From positions 1 through 64,000 of the forward strand of contig NZ_JOAG01000007.1 in the NCBI RefSeq assembly GCF_000725485.1: DNA of 64,000 bases, read 5' to 3'. This document shows positions 1-7,652 of this stretch, one piece after another (position 1 is the stretch's first letter; the number at the start of each line of letters is the position of its first letter). The position numbers and the translations under genes were made by a program. This stretch comes from Nonomuraea candida (GTDB lineage Bacteria; Actinomycetota; Actinomycetes; Streptosporangiales; Streptosporangiaceae). The notes under the pieces were generated by a model. The model saw only the letters and a program-made list of their open reading frames with translations, was not told where the DNA came from and ran no database searches.

Positions 1-98
1 GCAGGCCCTACAACCCCCATCAACACGGCGCTGCAGCCGCCCTTACCAAGCAAACGACCGAGCATGTTCCAGCGTGAGGTTGACACAGGGGGTGTCAT
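1..98 (-). CDS. Sugar ABC transporter permease, N-terminus only (cut by window edge)
   Basis: Only 32 codons are present. The ATG at 98-96 shares its A with the TGA of the substrate-binding protein gene (TGATG), so the two genes are translationally coupled. The readable N-terminus is basic and Ser/Thr-rich (MTPPVSTSRWNMLGR) and then turns hydrophobic, as in MalF/UgpA-type permeases. Function is inferred mainly from position: a sugar-binding lipoprotein gene in an actinomycete is nearly always followed by its two permease genes. The rest lies left of the window. Confidence 0.6.
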   Translation of the reverse strand, partial: MTPPVSTSRWNMLGRLLGKGGCSAVLMGVVGP

Positions 99-1429
99 CA
101 GCGCTCCTCGTCGGGGAAGGGGTTCGGGGCGGACAGCAGCCGCTCCAGCGCGGCCTTGGCGGCGGCCAGGCCCTCCTCGGGCGTGCGGGAGCCGCCGATG
201 ATCGGGGAGAACGCCTCGCCGAACTCGATCCACATCCGCGAGGCCGACCCGGCGAACCAGACCTGCGGGTCGAGCGCGACCTCGTCGATGACCGAGCGGT
301 ACTCCGACTGCGGCTGCAGCGCCAGGTACTCGGGCTCCTCCAGGGCCGGCAGGTACGCGGGCACGTGCCCGGCCACCGCCCAGTCGGCGCTGTTCTTGAC
401 CAGGTAGGCGATGAACCGGTACGTGGCCCGCGCCACCTCGGGGTCCCGGTCGCGCTGGTGCGGCAGCACGAACGCGTGGCAGTCGGCCTGCGCCGCGCCG
501 CTGCCGAAGACGGCGGGGAAGCGGGTCATGCCGAACGGAGTCCCGCGCTCCTTGAGCCCGGTGGTCTCCCAGTCGCCGTTCCACAGGAACGCGGCCTCGC
601 CGTTGGTGAACTTGGCGACGGACGCGCCGTAGTCCGTGCGCGGGTCGCACAGCTCCTCCTCGCCGAGGCGGCGCATGAGTCGCAGCGCGTCGAGGGCCTT
701 GGCGTCGTCGATGGCGACCTTGGTGTTGTCGGGTGACAGCAGGGCGCCGCCGCTCTGGGCGTACAGGGACCACCACACCCGCCACGGCCCCACGGTGCCC
801 AGGCCGAGCGCGTCGAAGGTGAGCGGGGGCGCGCCGCCCATCGCCTCCTTGGCCTTGGTGAGCTGGGCGAGGAGCTCGTCGGCGTTCGTGGTGGGGGTGA
901 GCTTGCCGTCGGGGCCGAGCAGGCCGGCCTTCGCGCAGAGGTCGGTGTTGTAGTACAGGACCATGGGGTGGGCGTCGAAGGGGATCGCGTACAGGACGCC
1001 GTCGAGGTGGGCACGCTCCCAGATGGGCGGGCTGAAGTCGGCGGCGCGCAGGCCGGCCTCCTCCAGCAGCGTGACGTCGATCGGGTCGAGGATGCGGCCC
1101 GCGCCGATGCCGGCCAGCCGGGCCAGGTGGAAGGTGGCCAGGTCGGGCGAGCGCCCGCCGGAGCCGGCCATGGCGACCTTGGTGTAGTACGGCTCGCCCC
1201 AGGCGAGCACGTTCTCCTCGACGAAGATTTCGGGGTTCTCCTTGGCGAAGGCCCGGACCATGGCGTTCATGACGATGCCGTCGCTGGCGCCGAGGAAGTG
1301 CCAGTACTGGACGCGGGTCTGGGACGAGCCGAGCCCCACGGGCAGCGCGCAGCCCGTGGCGGCGGCGCCGACCAGGGCGAGGCTGCCGGCCAGGAGCCGC
1401 CGGCGGGTGATGTCGGGGGGTCCGTGCAC
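98..1429 (-). CDS. Carbohydrate ABC transporter substrate-binding lipoprotein
   Basis: This 443-aa protein is the extracytoplasmic sugar receptor of an ABC importer. Its N-terminus has twin arginines (TRRRLLAG) and a lipobox-like GAAATGC, so it is probably a Tat-exported lipoprotein anchored outside the membrane. The body has family features of UgpB/MalE-type proteins (VQYWHFLG, WNGDWETTGLK). A GTG at 1447 is also in frame, but GGAAGAG lies six bases before the GTG at 1429, which is preferred. It is divergent from an arabinofuranosidase gene with LacI-type operators between them, so the ligand is probably an arabinose-containing oligosaccharide. The ligand is inference. Confidence 0.88.
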   Translation of the reverse strand: MHGPPDITRRRLLAGSLALVGAAATGCALPVGLGSSQTRVQYWHFLGASDGIVMNAMVRAFAKENPEIFVEENVLAWGEPYYTKVAMAGSGGRSPDLATFHLARLAGIGAGRILDPIDVTLLEEAGLRAADFSPPIWERAHLDGVLYAIPFDAHPMVLYYNTDLCAKAGLLGPDGKLTPTTNADELLAQLTKAKEAMGGAPPLTFDALGLGTVGPWRVWWSLYAQSGGALLSPDNTKVAIDDAKALDALRLMRRLGEEELCDPRTDYGASVAKFTNGEAAFLWNGDWETTGLKERGTPFGMTRFPAVFGSGAAQADCHAFVLPHQRDRDPEVARATYRFIAYLVKNSADWAVAGHVPAYLPALEEPEYLALQPQSEYRSVIDEVALDPQVWFAGSASRMWIEFGEAFSPIIGGSRTPEEGLAAAKAALERLLSAPNPFPDEER

Positions 1430-1631
1430 TGTGGCCTCTTCCTTCACCGAGCTATCGCTGGGCCGGGTTCTCGCTGATGTCAGGAGGGTTCAGGGCAGCC
1501 GCGAACAGGCCTCTCCCCACGCGGGGACGAAGGCCGGCTGAGGCGGGCTTGGGGACGGGCAAGGGGGGCGGGCCGGCCGGGTCGCGGAGCGCCGCCGTAC
1601 GCACCCCGGTGTTTCTGCGGGGTTACCCGAG

Positions 1632-1645
1632 TGTTAGCGGTAACA
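1632..1645. promoter_or_regulatory. LacI-family operator, copy 1
   Basis: TGTTAGCGGTAACA is an inverted repeat (TGTTA-N4-TAACA) with a central CG, the usual form of a LacI-family operator. It lies in the divergent region between the binding-protein and arabinofuranosidase genes. Near-copies occur at 1722-1735 and in front of the lacI-type gene at 4319-4332, so the local regulator probably binds all three. Confidence 0.8.
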
Positions 1646-1664
1646 AGCTGCCTGTCAAGGGGCC

Positions 1665-1684
1665 TGCCGCAACCGGTTGCGGCA
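1665..1684. promoter_or_regulatory. 20-bp perfect palindrome, second operator type
   Basis: TGCCGCAACCGGTTGCGGCA is fully self-complementary and centred on CG. The core differs from the TGTTA/TAACA sites around it, so it may bind a second LacI-family regulator, or another dimeric repressor, in the same promoter region. Confidence 0.65.
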
Positions 1685-1707
1685 ACATCGGCCCCACTGG
1701 TCGCCTC

Positions 1708-1736
1708 TTGACCCGGCCTTGTGATAACGCTAACAA
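1708..1736 (+). promoter_or_regulatory. Arabinofuranosidase promoter with overlapping LacI operator (copy 2)
   Basis: TTGACC at 1708-1713 is followed after 17 bases by TAACAA at 1731-1736, a plausible -35/-10 pair. The operator-like TGATAACGCTAACA at 1722-1735 fills the spacer and covers the -10, so a bound repressor would block RNA polymerase. It is one base off the arm sequence of the site at 1632-1645. Confidence 0.6.
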
Positions 1737-1776
1737 TCGGGATCACGTGACGCCTGCAGAACCAGGAGACGCCTTC

Positions 1777-3270
1777 GTGCACCAGGCCAAACTGACCCTC
1801 GACCCCGCCTTCAAGGTCGCCCCCGTGAGCAGGCGCACCTTCGGCTCGTTCGTGGAGCATCTCGGGCGCTGCGTCTACACCGGCATCTACGAGCCGGGCC
1901 ACCCGGGGGCCGACGACGACGGCTTCCGCCGCGACGTGCTCGACCTGACGCGCGAGCTGGGCGTCTCCACGGTCCGCTACCCCGGCGGCAACTTCGTCTC
2001 CGGCTACCGCTGGGAGGACGGCGTCGGCCCGGTCGCCGAGCGTCCCCGCCGGCTCGACCTGGCCTGGCACAGCACCGAGACGAACGAGGTCGGCGTCGAC
2101 GAGTTCGTGCGCTGGTGCGGCAAGGCCGGCGTGGAGCCCATGATGGCCGTCAACCTCGGCACGCGCGGCATCGCCGAGGCCCTGGACCTGCTCGAATACT
2201 GCAACCATCCCTCCGGCACGGCCCTGTCGGACCTGCGCGCCGCCAACGGCGCCAAGGAGCCGCACGGGATCAGGATGTGGTGCCTGGGCAACGAGATGGA
2301 CGGCCCCTGGCAGACCGGCCACAAGACCGCCCGCGAGTACGGCCGCCTGGCCGCCGAGACCGCCCGCGCCATGCGCATGCTGGACCCCGGCCTGGAGCTG
2401 GTGGCCTGCGGCAGCTCCAGCTCGGGCATGCCCACCTTCGGGGCGTGGGAGGCCGAGGTGCTGGAGGAGACGTACGAGCTGGTCGACTACATCTCCTGCC
2501 ACGCCTACTACGAGGAGAAGGAGGGCGACCTCGGCAGCTTCCTGGCCAGTTCGGCGGACATGCAGTACTTCATCTCCTCCGTCGTGGCCACCGCCGACCA
2601 CGTCGGGGCCCGGCTCAAGTCCCGCAAGAAGATCAACATCTCGTTCGACGAGTGGAACGTCTGGTACCTGTCACGCTTCCAGAACGCCGAGCCGCGCCAG
2701 GACTGGCCGGTCGCGCCGCCGCTGCTGGAGGACCACTACCACCTGGCCGACGCGGTGGCCTTCGGCGGCCTGCTGATCACGCTGCTGCGCAACAGCGACC
2801 GCGTGCCCGCCGCCTCCCTGGCCCAGCTCGTGAACGTGATCGCGCCCATCATGACCGAGCCCGGCGGGCGGGCCTGGCGGCAGACCACCTTCCACCCGTT
2901 CGCGCAGGCGTCCAGGCACGCGGCGGGCGACGTGCTGCGGGTGGAGCCGGTGTCGCCGTCGTACGAGACGAAGGCGTACGGCGAGGTGCCGCTGCTGGAG
3001 GCGGTGGCCACGCACGCCGAGGCGGGCGGCACGACGCTGTTCGCCGTCAACCGCGCGACGGACGCGCCGCTGTCGCTGGAGATCGACGCCAGGGCGCTGG
3101 GCGGCGTGCGCGTCGTCGAGGCCACCACGCTGAGCGACCCCGACGTGTACGCCCGCAACACGGCCGACGACCCCACCCGGGTCGTGCCCCGGCCCAACCC
3201 CGGCGTCGAGGCCGACCCGCTGCGCGTGCTGCTGCCCCCGGTCTCCTGGAACGTGATCCGGCTCGCCTGA
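1777..3270 (+). CDS. Alpha-L-arabinofuranosidase, GH51
   Basis: This 497-aa enzyme releases terminal arabinofuranose from arabinan or arabinoxylan oligosaccharides by a retaining mechanism. The general acid/base is Glu173 in GNEMDGPW and the nucleophile Glu292 in FDEWNVWY, both inside a TIM barrel, and a beta-sandwich tail ends in VSWNVIRLA. There is no signal peptide, so it acts in the cytoplasm on imported oligosaccharides. The frame is open far upstream, but the GTG at 1777 has AGGAG 7-8 bases before it and gives the normal GH51 length. It is divergent from the ABC importer and faces the lacI-type gene 13 bases downstream. Confidence 0.93.
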   Translation: MHQAKLTLDPAFKVAPVSRRTFGSFVEHLGRCVYTGIYEPGHPGADDDGFRRDVLDLTRELGVSTVRYPGGNFVSGYRWEDGVGPVAERPRRLDLAWHSTETNEVGVDEFVRWCGKAGVEPMMAVNLGTRGIAEALDLLEYCNHPSGTALSDLRAANGAKEPHGIRMWCLGNEMDGPWQTGHKTAREYGRLAAETARAMRMLDPGLELVACGSSSSGMPTFGAWEAEVLEETYELVDYISCHAYYEEKEGDLGSFLASSADMQYFISSVVATADHVGARLKSRKKINISFDEWNVWYLSRFQNAEPRQDWPVAPPLLEDHYHLADAVAFGGLLITLLRNSDRVPAASLAQLVNVIAPIMTEPGGRAWRQTTFHPFAQASRHAAGDVLRVEPVSPSYETKAYGEVPLLEAVATHAEAGGTTLFAVNRATDAPLSLEIDARALGGVRVVEATTLSDPDVYARNTADDPTRVVPRPNPGVEADPLRVLLPPVSWNVIRLA

Positions 3271-3283
3271 GCGGGCGGCGGGT

Positions 3284-4300
3284 TCAGGACGGCGGGGCGG
3301 CGCCGGTGCTCTCGCGGACGACCAGCTCGGGCTCGACCAGGCGGCGGGCCTCCGGCTCCGTGCCCGCCATCCGGTCCAGCAGCATGTGGAAGGCGTGCCT
3401 GCCGACCTCGCCGAAGTCCTGGCGCACGGTCGTCAGCGGCGGCCAGAAGTACGCGGACTCGGGGATGTCGTCGAAGCCCGCCACGCTCACGTCTTCCGGC
3501 ACCCGCCGGCCCGCCTCGCGCAGCGCCCGCAGCACGCCGAGCGCCATCTGGTCGTTGGCCACGAACACGGCCGTGACCTCGGGGTCGGCGGCCAGGCGGC
3601 GGCCGAGCTGGTAGCCGGAGCGGGCGCTCCAGTCGCCCCGCAGCACCTCGGGCACCGGCCGCCCGGCCGTCTCCAGCACGCCGCGCCAGCCCTCGATGCG
3701 GCCGTTGGCGTCGAGCCAGTCGGCCGGCCCGGCGACGTGCCACACGCTGCGGTGGCCCAGGCTGAGCAGGTGCCGGGTGGCGCGGGCGGCCCCGGCCCGC
3801 TGGTCGACCTTGGCCACCGGCACGGGGATGTCGTCGCCGGCGTCCACCGCGACCACCGGCATCTCGGGCGGCAGGTGGCGCAGCCCGTCGGCGGCCGACT
3901 CGTGCGGCGCGACGATGATCACCCCGTCGACCGCCTGGGTGCGCAGCCGCTGCACGCCCTCCTCCATCGACCTGCGGTTGAGCGAGCTGAGGCTGGCGAT
4001 GCTGACGTTGTAGCCGGCGTGCCTGGCGGCCTGCTCGATGCAGTAGAGCGTGGAGGCCGGGCCGTAGAGCGTGGTGTCGATGCTGACCACGCCCAGCACG
4101 CCGGAGCGGCCGGTGACGAGCTGGCGGGCGGCCTGGTTGGGCCGGTAGTCCAGCTCGCGCACGGCCGCGAGCACGCGGGCCCTGGTCTCGGCGCGCACGA
4201 GATCGGGCGAGTTCAGCACCCGCGACACGGTCATGGTGGAGACTCCGGCGAGCACGGCGACGTCCATGAGCACCGCAGGCCGGCCGGGTTTGGATTTCAC
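3284..4300 (-). CDS. LacI-family transcriptional regulator
   Basis: This 338-aa repressor has the family layout: an N-terminal helix-turn-helix (VLMDVAVLAGVSTMTVSRVL), a hinge helix near YRPNQAARQL, and a periplasmic-binding-like sugar sensor domain. The GTG at 4300 follows a GAGGGGGTGAG purine tract. A copy of the local operator motif lies about 20 bases upstream of the start (4319-4332), which suggests autoregulation, and two more sit at the arabinofuranosidase promoter. The inducer is probably arabinose or an arabino-oligosaccharide. That is inference from neighbours. Confidence 0.93.
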   Translation of the reverse strand: MKSKPGRPAVLMDVAVLAGVSTMTVSRVLNSPDLVRAETRARVLAAVRELDYRPNQAARQLVTGRSGVLGVVSIDTTLYGPASTLYCIEQAARHAGYNVSIASLSSLNRRSMEEGVQRLRTQAVDGVIIVAPHESAADGLRHLPPEMPVVAVDAGDDIPVPVAKVDQRAGAARATRHLLSLGHRSVWHVAGPADWLDANGRIEGWRGVLETAGRPVPEVLRGDWSARSGYQLGRRLAADPEVTAVFVANDQMALGVLRALREAGRRVPEDVSVAGFDDIPESAYFWPPLTTVRQDFGEVGRHAFHMLLDRMAGTEPEARRLVEPELVVRESTGAAPPS

Positions 4301-4318
4301 CGCGGCTCACCCCCTCAG

Positions 4319-4332
4319 CGGTAACGCTAACA
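4319..4332. promoter_or_regulatory. LacI-family operator, copy 3 (autoregulatory)
   Basis: CGGTAACGCTAACA shares the GTAACGCTAACA core with the sites at 1632 and 1722. It is placed just upstream of the lacI-type start codon on the minus strand, where binding would repress the regulator gene itself. Confidence 0.7.
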
Positions 4333-4341
4333 GGCAGAAGG

Positions 4342-4374
4342 GGCGAACGCGCGATCATTCCCCGCGCGTTCGCC
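4342..4374 (-). terminator. Stem-loop after the 4376-5077 gene
   Basis: A 12-bp perfect stem (4342-4353 with 4363-4374) and a 9-base loop lie one base beyond the stop codon of the upstream minus-strand gene. There is no clear U-tract. It probably ends that transcript before the lacI-type promoter. Confidence 0.6.
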
Positions 4375-4375
4375 G

Positions 4376-5077
4376 TCAGTCCTCCTGCTGGACGAGCTGG
4401 TGGACGAGCAGGACGAACGTGCGGGCGTACGACACGCCGCCGGCCGGGCGCGGCCAGTCGAGCTCGGCCAGCGCCCGCGAGCCCGCCTCGTGGCAGACGC
4501 CGTCGACGCGCAGCTCGGCGGTCTCCGAGCCCTCGCCGCCGCCGAAGAACGCCTTGACGCCCACCAGCCGCTCGCGCTCGATCGTGCCCTTCAGCGCCGG
4601 GGCCAGATGGGGCAGCAGCACGTGCTGGACCGCCCACCGCTGGACGGCGTCGTGGTCGTCGCCGGTGCCCCAGCCGGTGATGCCGCCGTGGATGGCGTGC
4701 CAGCCGGGCAGGCCGTCGGGGTCGCCGGGGGCGAAGTGGGCGGCGTGGGTGCCGTCCTGGACGAGGAGTTCGAGCAGGGCGCTGCCGGTGGTGCCCAGCC
4801 ACACGTGGATCGCCCGCTCGACGGCCTGCTCGACGGTGGCGCCGTAGCCGGCCACGCAGTCGCTGATCGTGGTGTCCTGCGGGCGGTCGACGTTGAGGAC
4901 GAAGTCGAGGTCGAGGTGGGCGGGGCTGCCGGTGTGGTCGGGGCCCAGCGTGACCGCGAGCGTGCCCGGCCCCTTGGCCATGCCGTCGCGCACCTCCCAG
5001 GGCGCGCCCATCGCCGTGCTCAGGTGGCCTGCGACCATGCCCAGAACCACGTCGTCCGCCGGCCGTACGCCGTCCAT
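4376..5077 (-). CDS. Conserved hypothetical protein (DUF6348-like)
   Basis: This is a 233-aa soluble protein without signal or membrane segments. Composition and motifs such as HLDLDFVLNVDR, GWHAIHGGITGWG and GGGEGSETAELRVDG resemble the actinobacterial DUF6348 group, from memory and without a search. The ATG at 5077 follows a GGGGTGAGG ribosome site. It is monocistronic, with its own hairpin after the stop. Nothing points to a specific function. Confidence 0.7.
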   Translation of the reverse strand: MDGVRPADDVVLGMVAGHLSTAMGAPWEVRDGMAKGPGTLAVTLGPDHTGSPAHLDLDFVLNVDRPQDTTISDCVAGYGATVEQAVERAIHVWLGTTGSALLELLVQDGTHAAHFAPGDPDGLPGWHAIHGGITGWGTGDDHDAVQRWAVQHVLLPHLAPALKGTIERERLVGVKAFFGGGEGSETAELRVDGVCHEAGSRALAELDWPRPAGGVSYARTFVLLVHQLVQQED

Positions 5078-5177
5078 GCCTCACCCCTCGGTCGTGCCCG
5101 CCTCTGCACCAGCCAGGCTAACCGTCTTGATCATCGAATGGGCGGGCGCGGCGCACCGGGCGGCCCGCCGGGGCGTC

Positions 5178-5213
5178 GGCAGGGGCGGCAGGGCCGGCAG
5201 GGCCGGCAGGGCG
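5178..5213. repeat. 9-bp tandem repeat, four copies
   Basis: GGCAGGGCC or a one-base variant is repeated four times (5178, 5187, 5196, 5205) in the gap between the DUF6348-like gene and the glycosyltransferase remnant. The rest of 5078-5337 shows no gene. Confidence 0.8.
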
Positions 5214-5337
5214 GCGGCCGTCCGGCTCCGGCCTTGCCCGCGCGACTGCCAGGCAACTGCCAGGAACGCGGAGTGCTCTGCGGCTGCATGAATCGGGCAG
5301 CGGGAGCTCAAAGGCGGTCCCGCGCGACCGGGAGTGC

Positions 5338-5898
5338 GTCGCGGCCGGCCGGCTGGTGCCGCAGAAGGGGTTCGACCTGCTGATCCCGGCGTTCGCGCAG
5401 GTGGTGCGGGAGCATCCGGAGTGGCGGCTGCGCATCTTCGGCACCGGGCCGCGCAGGGGGCAGCTCGCGGGGCTGATCGAGCAGCACGGGCTGGGCGGGC
5501 ACGTGGCGCTGCGGGGGCGTACCGACCGGCTGGAGGAGGAGCTGACCGACGCCTCCGTGTACGCGCTCAGCTCCCGCTTCGAGGGCCTGCCCATGGTGAT
5601 GATCGAGGCCATGACCCACGCGCTGCCCGTGGTCGCCTTCGACTGCCCGACCGGGCCGGGGGACGTGCTGACCGACGGGGTGGACGGCGTGCTGGTGCCG
5701 CCGAGGGACGTGGACGCGCTGGCCGCCGCCCTGAGCCGGGTCATCGCGGACCGGAAGCTGCGGGTGCGCATGGGCAGGGCGGCGCTCAGGACGTCGCGGG
5801 CGTACGGCCCTGACCAGATCATGCCGTTGTGGGAGGACCTGTTCTCGGAGTTGCTCGCCGGGGAGCGGATCTCGGACACCTTCTGGCACGGCCGCTGA
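5338..5898 (+). pseudogene. 5'-truncated GT4 glycosyltransferase remnant
   Basis: Only the C-terminal nucleotide-sugar-binding half of a GT4 enzyme is here, from the VAAGRLVPQKGF strand to the end. The EX7E motif (EGLPMVMIE) is intact. Compared with the complete paralogue at 53697-54875 (VPQKGFDMLIPAF, LRIFGTGP, VAFDCPTGP, MPLWE) it lacks about 200 N-terminal residues. No start codon lies in frame before the GTG at 5356, which is inside the conserved domain, and no ribosome site is visible. It is best read as a decayed duplicate, since half a GT-B fold cannot bind acceptor. Confidence 0.8.
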
Positions 5899-6074
5899 CG
5901 GCTGCGGCGGGGGCCGCGCCCGGGGAGCACCAGGCGGAATCGCGGAACTTTACATTTCTGGCGAAATTTTACCTTTTCCTATCAATCGGCCATATAGGGG
6001 TTTCCGCACCGCTTCTCATGAAATACCCCGCATTTCGGCAAAAGCAGGCAAAGCCGGGCGGCACCCTGGAGTGC

Positions 6075-6986
6075 ATGCGTATCCGGAAGCCTTTCCTGAC
6101 TGCCGCGGCGGGCGCACTTGCCCTGGTCGCAGGGCTGACCGCGCCTGCGCACGCCACTGTGCACGCCACTGTGCACGCCACTGTGACCGACCCGCCCGCC
6201 GCCGTTTCCGTGACGACCGGGAACGACGCCCCGGCGGTGTACGGCCGCGCCGCCTATTTGATGGACGCCACCTCCGGCGCGGAGCTGTTCAGCAAGGCCG
6301 GCACCGAGCGGATGCCGATCGCCAGCCTGACCAAGACCATGACCGCGTACGTCGTGCTGCAGATCGCCAGGCCCACCGACGTGGTGCGGGTGACGCGCGA
6401 GGACGTCGCGTACGCCGAGGACGGCGGCGGCACCACCGCGAACCTGCGCCCCGGCGACCGCCTGACGGTCGGCGAGCTGCTGTACGGGCTGATGCTGCCC
6501 TCCGGCGCCGACGCCGCGCACGCCCTGGCCCGCACGTACGGCCCCGGCGTCGAGGGTTTCGTGGCCAGGATGAACGCCACCGCCCGCGCGCTGGGCATGA
6601 ACGACACCGAGTACGTCAACGCCGACGGCCTGCCCATGCCGGGCGGCGACGGCTACTCCACCGCCAGGGATCAGGCCGTGCTGGCCGCCCGGGCGCTGCG
6701 GGTGCCGCTGATCAAGGAGGTGGCCGGGACCCGCCGCCACCACCTCGACGCCACCGGCGAGCACCGCTCCTACACCTGGCGCAACACCAACCGGCTGCTC
6801 GGCACGCCGGGCGCGATCGGGCTGAAGACCGGGTTCACCCGGGCCGCGGGCTACTGCCTGGCGTTCGCCGGCGAGTCGGACGGGCGGGTGCTGGTCGGCG
6901 TGCTGCTGGACGAGTCCGCCTCCGGCCGCCGCTTCGGCACCGCCGAGGCCCTGCTGTCCTGGGGCGCCGCCCGCCAGTCGGCCTGA
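6075..6986 (+). CDS. D-alanyl-D-alanine carboxypeptidase (peptidase S11)
   Basis: This 303-aa exported enzyme trims the terminal D-Ala from peptidoglycan stem peptides. A Sec signal (about residues 1-27, ending PAHA) is followed by a short TVHA repeat. The catalytic triad of motifs is S84-L-T-K87, S143-G-A145 in place of the usual SGN, and K251-T-G253. The ATG at 6075 has GGAG 3 bases upstream and begins the signal peptide; longer forms start inside the preceding gene. The upstream region (about 5935-6050) is unusually AT-rich. The SGA variant may change kinetics but leaves the serine and lysine intact. Confidence 0.9.
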   Translation: MRIRKPFLTAAAGALALVAGLTAPAHATVHATVHATVTDPPAAVSVTTGNDAPAVYGRAAYLMDATSGAELFSKAGTERMPIASLTKTMTAYVVLQIARPTDVVRVTREDVAYAEDGGGTTANLRPGDRLTVGELLYGLMLPSGADAAHALARTYGPGVEGFVARMNATARALGMNDTEYVNADGLPMPGGDGYSTARDQAVLAARALRVPLIKEVAGTRRHHLDATGEHRSYTWRNTNRLLGTPGAIGLKTGFTRAAGYCLAFAGESDGRVLVGVLLDESASGRRFGTAEALLSWGAARQSA

Positions 6987-7006
6987 CCGGGCGCTTAGTG
7001 CGGTTG

Positions 7007-7045
7007 TTGCAGTAATGACTGCAATGACCGTAATGTGACGGTCAT
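7007..7045. promoter_or_regulatory. Two adjoining palindromes at the gbsR-like start
   Basis: TTGCAGT-AATG-ACTGCAA (7007-7024) and ATGACCGT-AATGTG-ACGGTCAT (7024-7045) are perfect inverted repeats sharing one base. The second overlaps the ATG at 7044. Such paired sites fit dimeric repressor binding and autoregulation by the regulator encoded next. Confidence 0.7.
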
Positions 7046-7652
7046 GGAGATCCCCACGGATGCCGAGCTGGAGTTCGTCGACGACGTCGCGGTCTTCTTC
7101 GCGCGGGAGGGCATGCCGCTGATCGCCGGCCGGGTGATCGGCTGGCTGCTCGTCAGCGACCCTCCCGAGCAGAGCGCCGCCCAGCTCGCGGACGTGCTGC
7201 GGGTCAGCAGGAGCTCGATCAGCAGCGCCACCAGGCTCCTGACGCCCAGCGGGCTGGTCGAGGGGGTCCGGCGGCGGGGCGAGCGGCAGGAGTACTTCCG
7301 CATCGCCCCCGACGGGTGGAGCCGCATGCTGGCCGCCCGCTACGCGAAGACGGCCGCGTTCCGGGAGATCACCGAGGCCGGGCTGCGGGCGCTGGCCGGC
7401 AGCTCGCCCGAGCGCCGGGAGCGGCTGGACAACGTGCACGAGCTCTACCGGTTCCTGGAGCGGGAGCTGCCCGCCCTGTGGCAGCGCTGGGAGGCCCACC
7501 GCGCCCGGCGGATCACGGGCGACGGCGCGGCGCGACCCCGGACGACCCGACGGGGCGACGGCGGCGACGCCCCGGGCGATGACAGCGCTACCCCGGACGG
7601 TGACAGTGCCACCCCGGACGGTGACGGCGACATCCCGGGCGGTGACGCGTGA
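7044..7652 (+). CDS. GbsR/MarR-type winged-helix regulator
   Basis: This 202-aa DNA-binding protein has a central winged helix (AAQLADVLRVSRSSISSATR) followed by a wing (GLVEGVRRRGERQEYF) and a dimerisation helix, as in GbsR-like regulators. A GTG at 7035 is also in frame, but the ATG at 7044 is preferred. The last 25 residues are acidic seven-residue repeats (DSATPDG) coded by a 21-base tandem repeat at 7578-7640 and are probably unstructured. The stop overlaps the next gene by four bases (GTGA). Two palindromes cover its start, so it probably controls itself and the coupled hydrolase. Confidence 0.85.
   Translation: MEIPTDAELEFVDDVAVFFAREGMPLIAGRVIGWLLVSDPPEQSAAQLADVLRVSRSSISSATRLLTPSGLVEGVRRRGERQEYFRIAPDGWSRMLAARYAKTAAFREITEAGLRALAGSSPERRERLDNVHELYRFLERELPALWQRWEAHRARRITGDGAARPRTTRRGDGGDAPGDDSATPDGDSATPDGDGDIPGGDA

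Noticed and set aside
1477..1776. Longer N-terminus of the arabinofuranosidase (about 100 extra residues)
   Set aside because: It would run through the operators and promoter, and the extra residues are low complexity.
2736..5084. Open frame of about 780 codons on the minus strand
   Set aside because: Arg/Gly/Pro-rich composition over the GH51, lacI-type and DUF6348-like genes shows it is antisense or shifted frame, not a gene.
5178..5213. Tandem repeat read as a CRISPR array
   Set aside because: Units are 9 bases with no spacers. All repeats in the window are short or direct, none has CRISPR spacing, and no cas genes are present.
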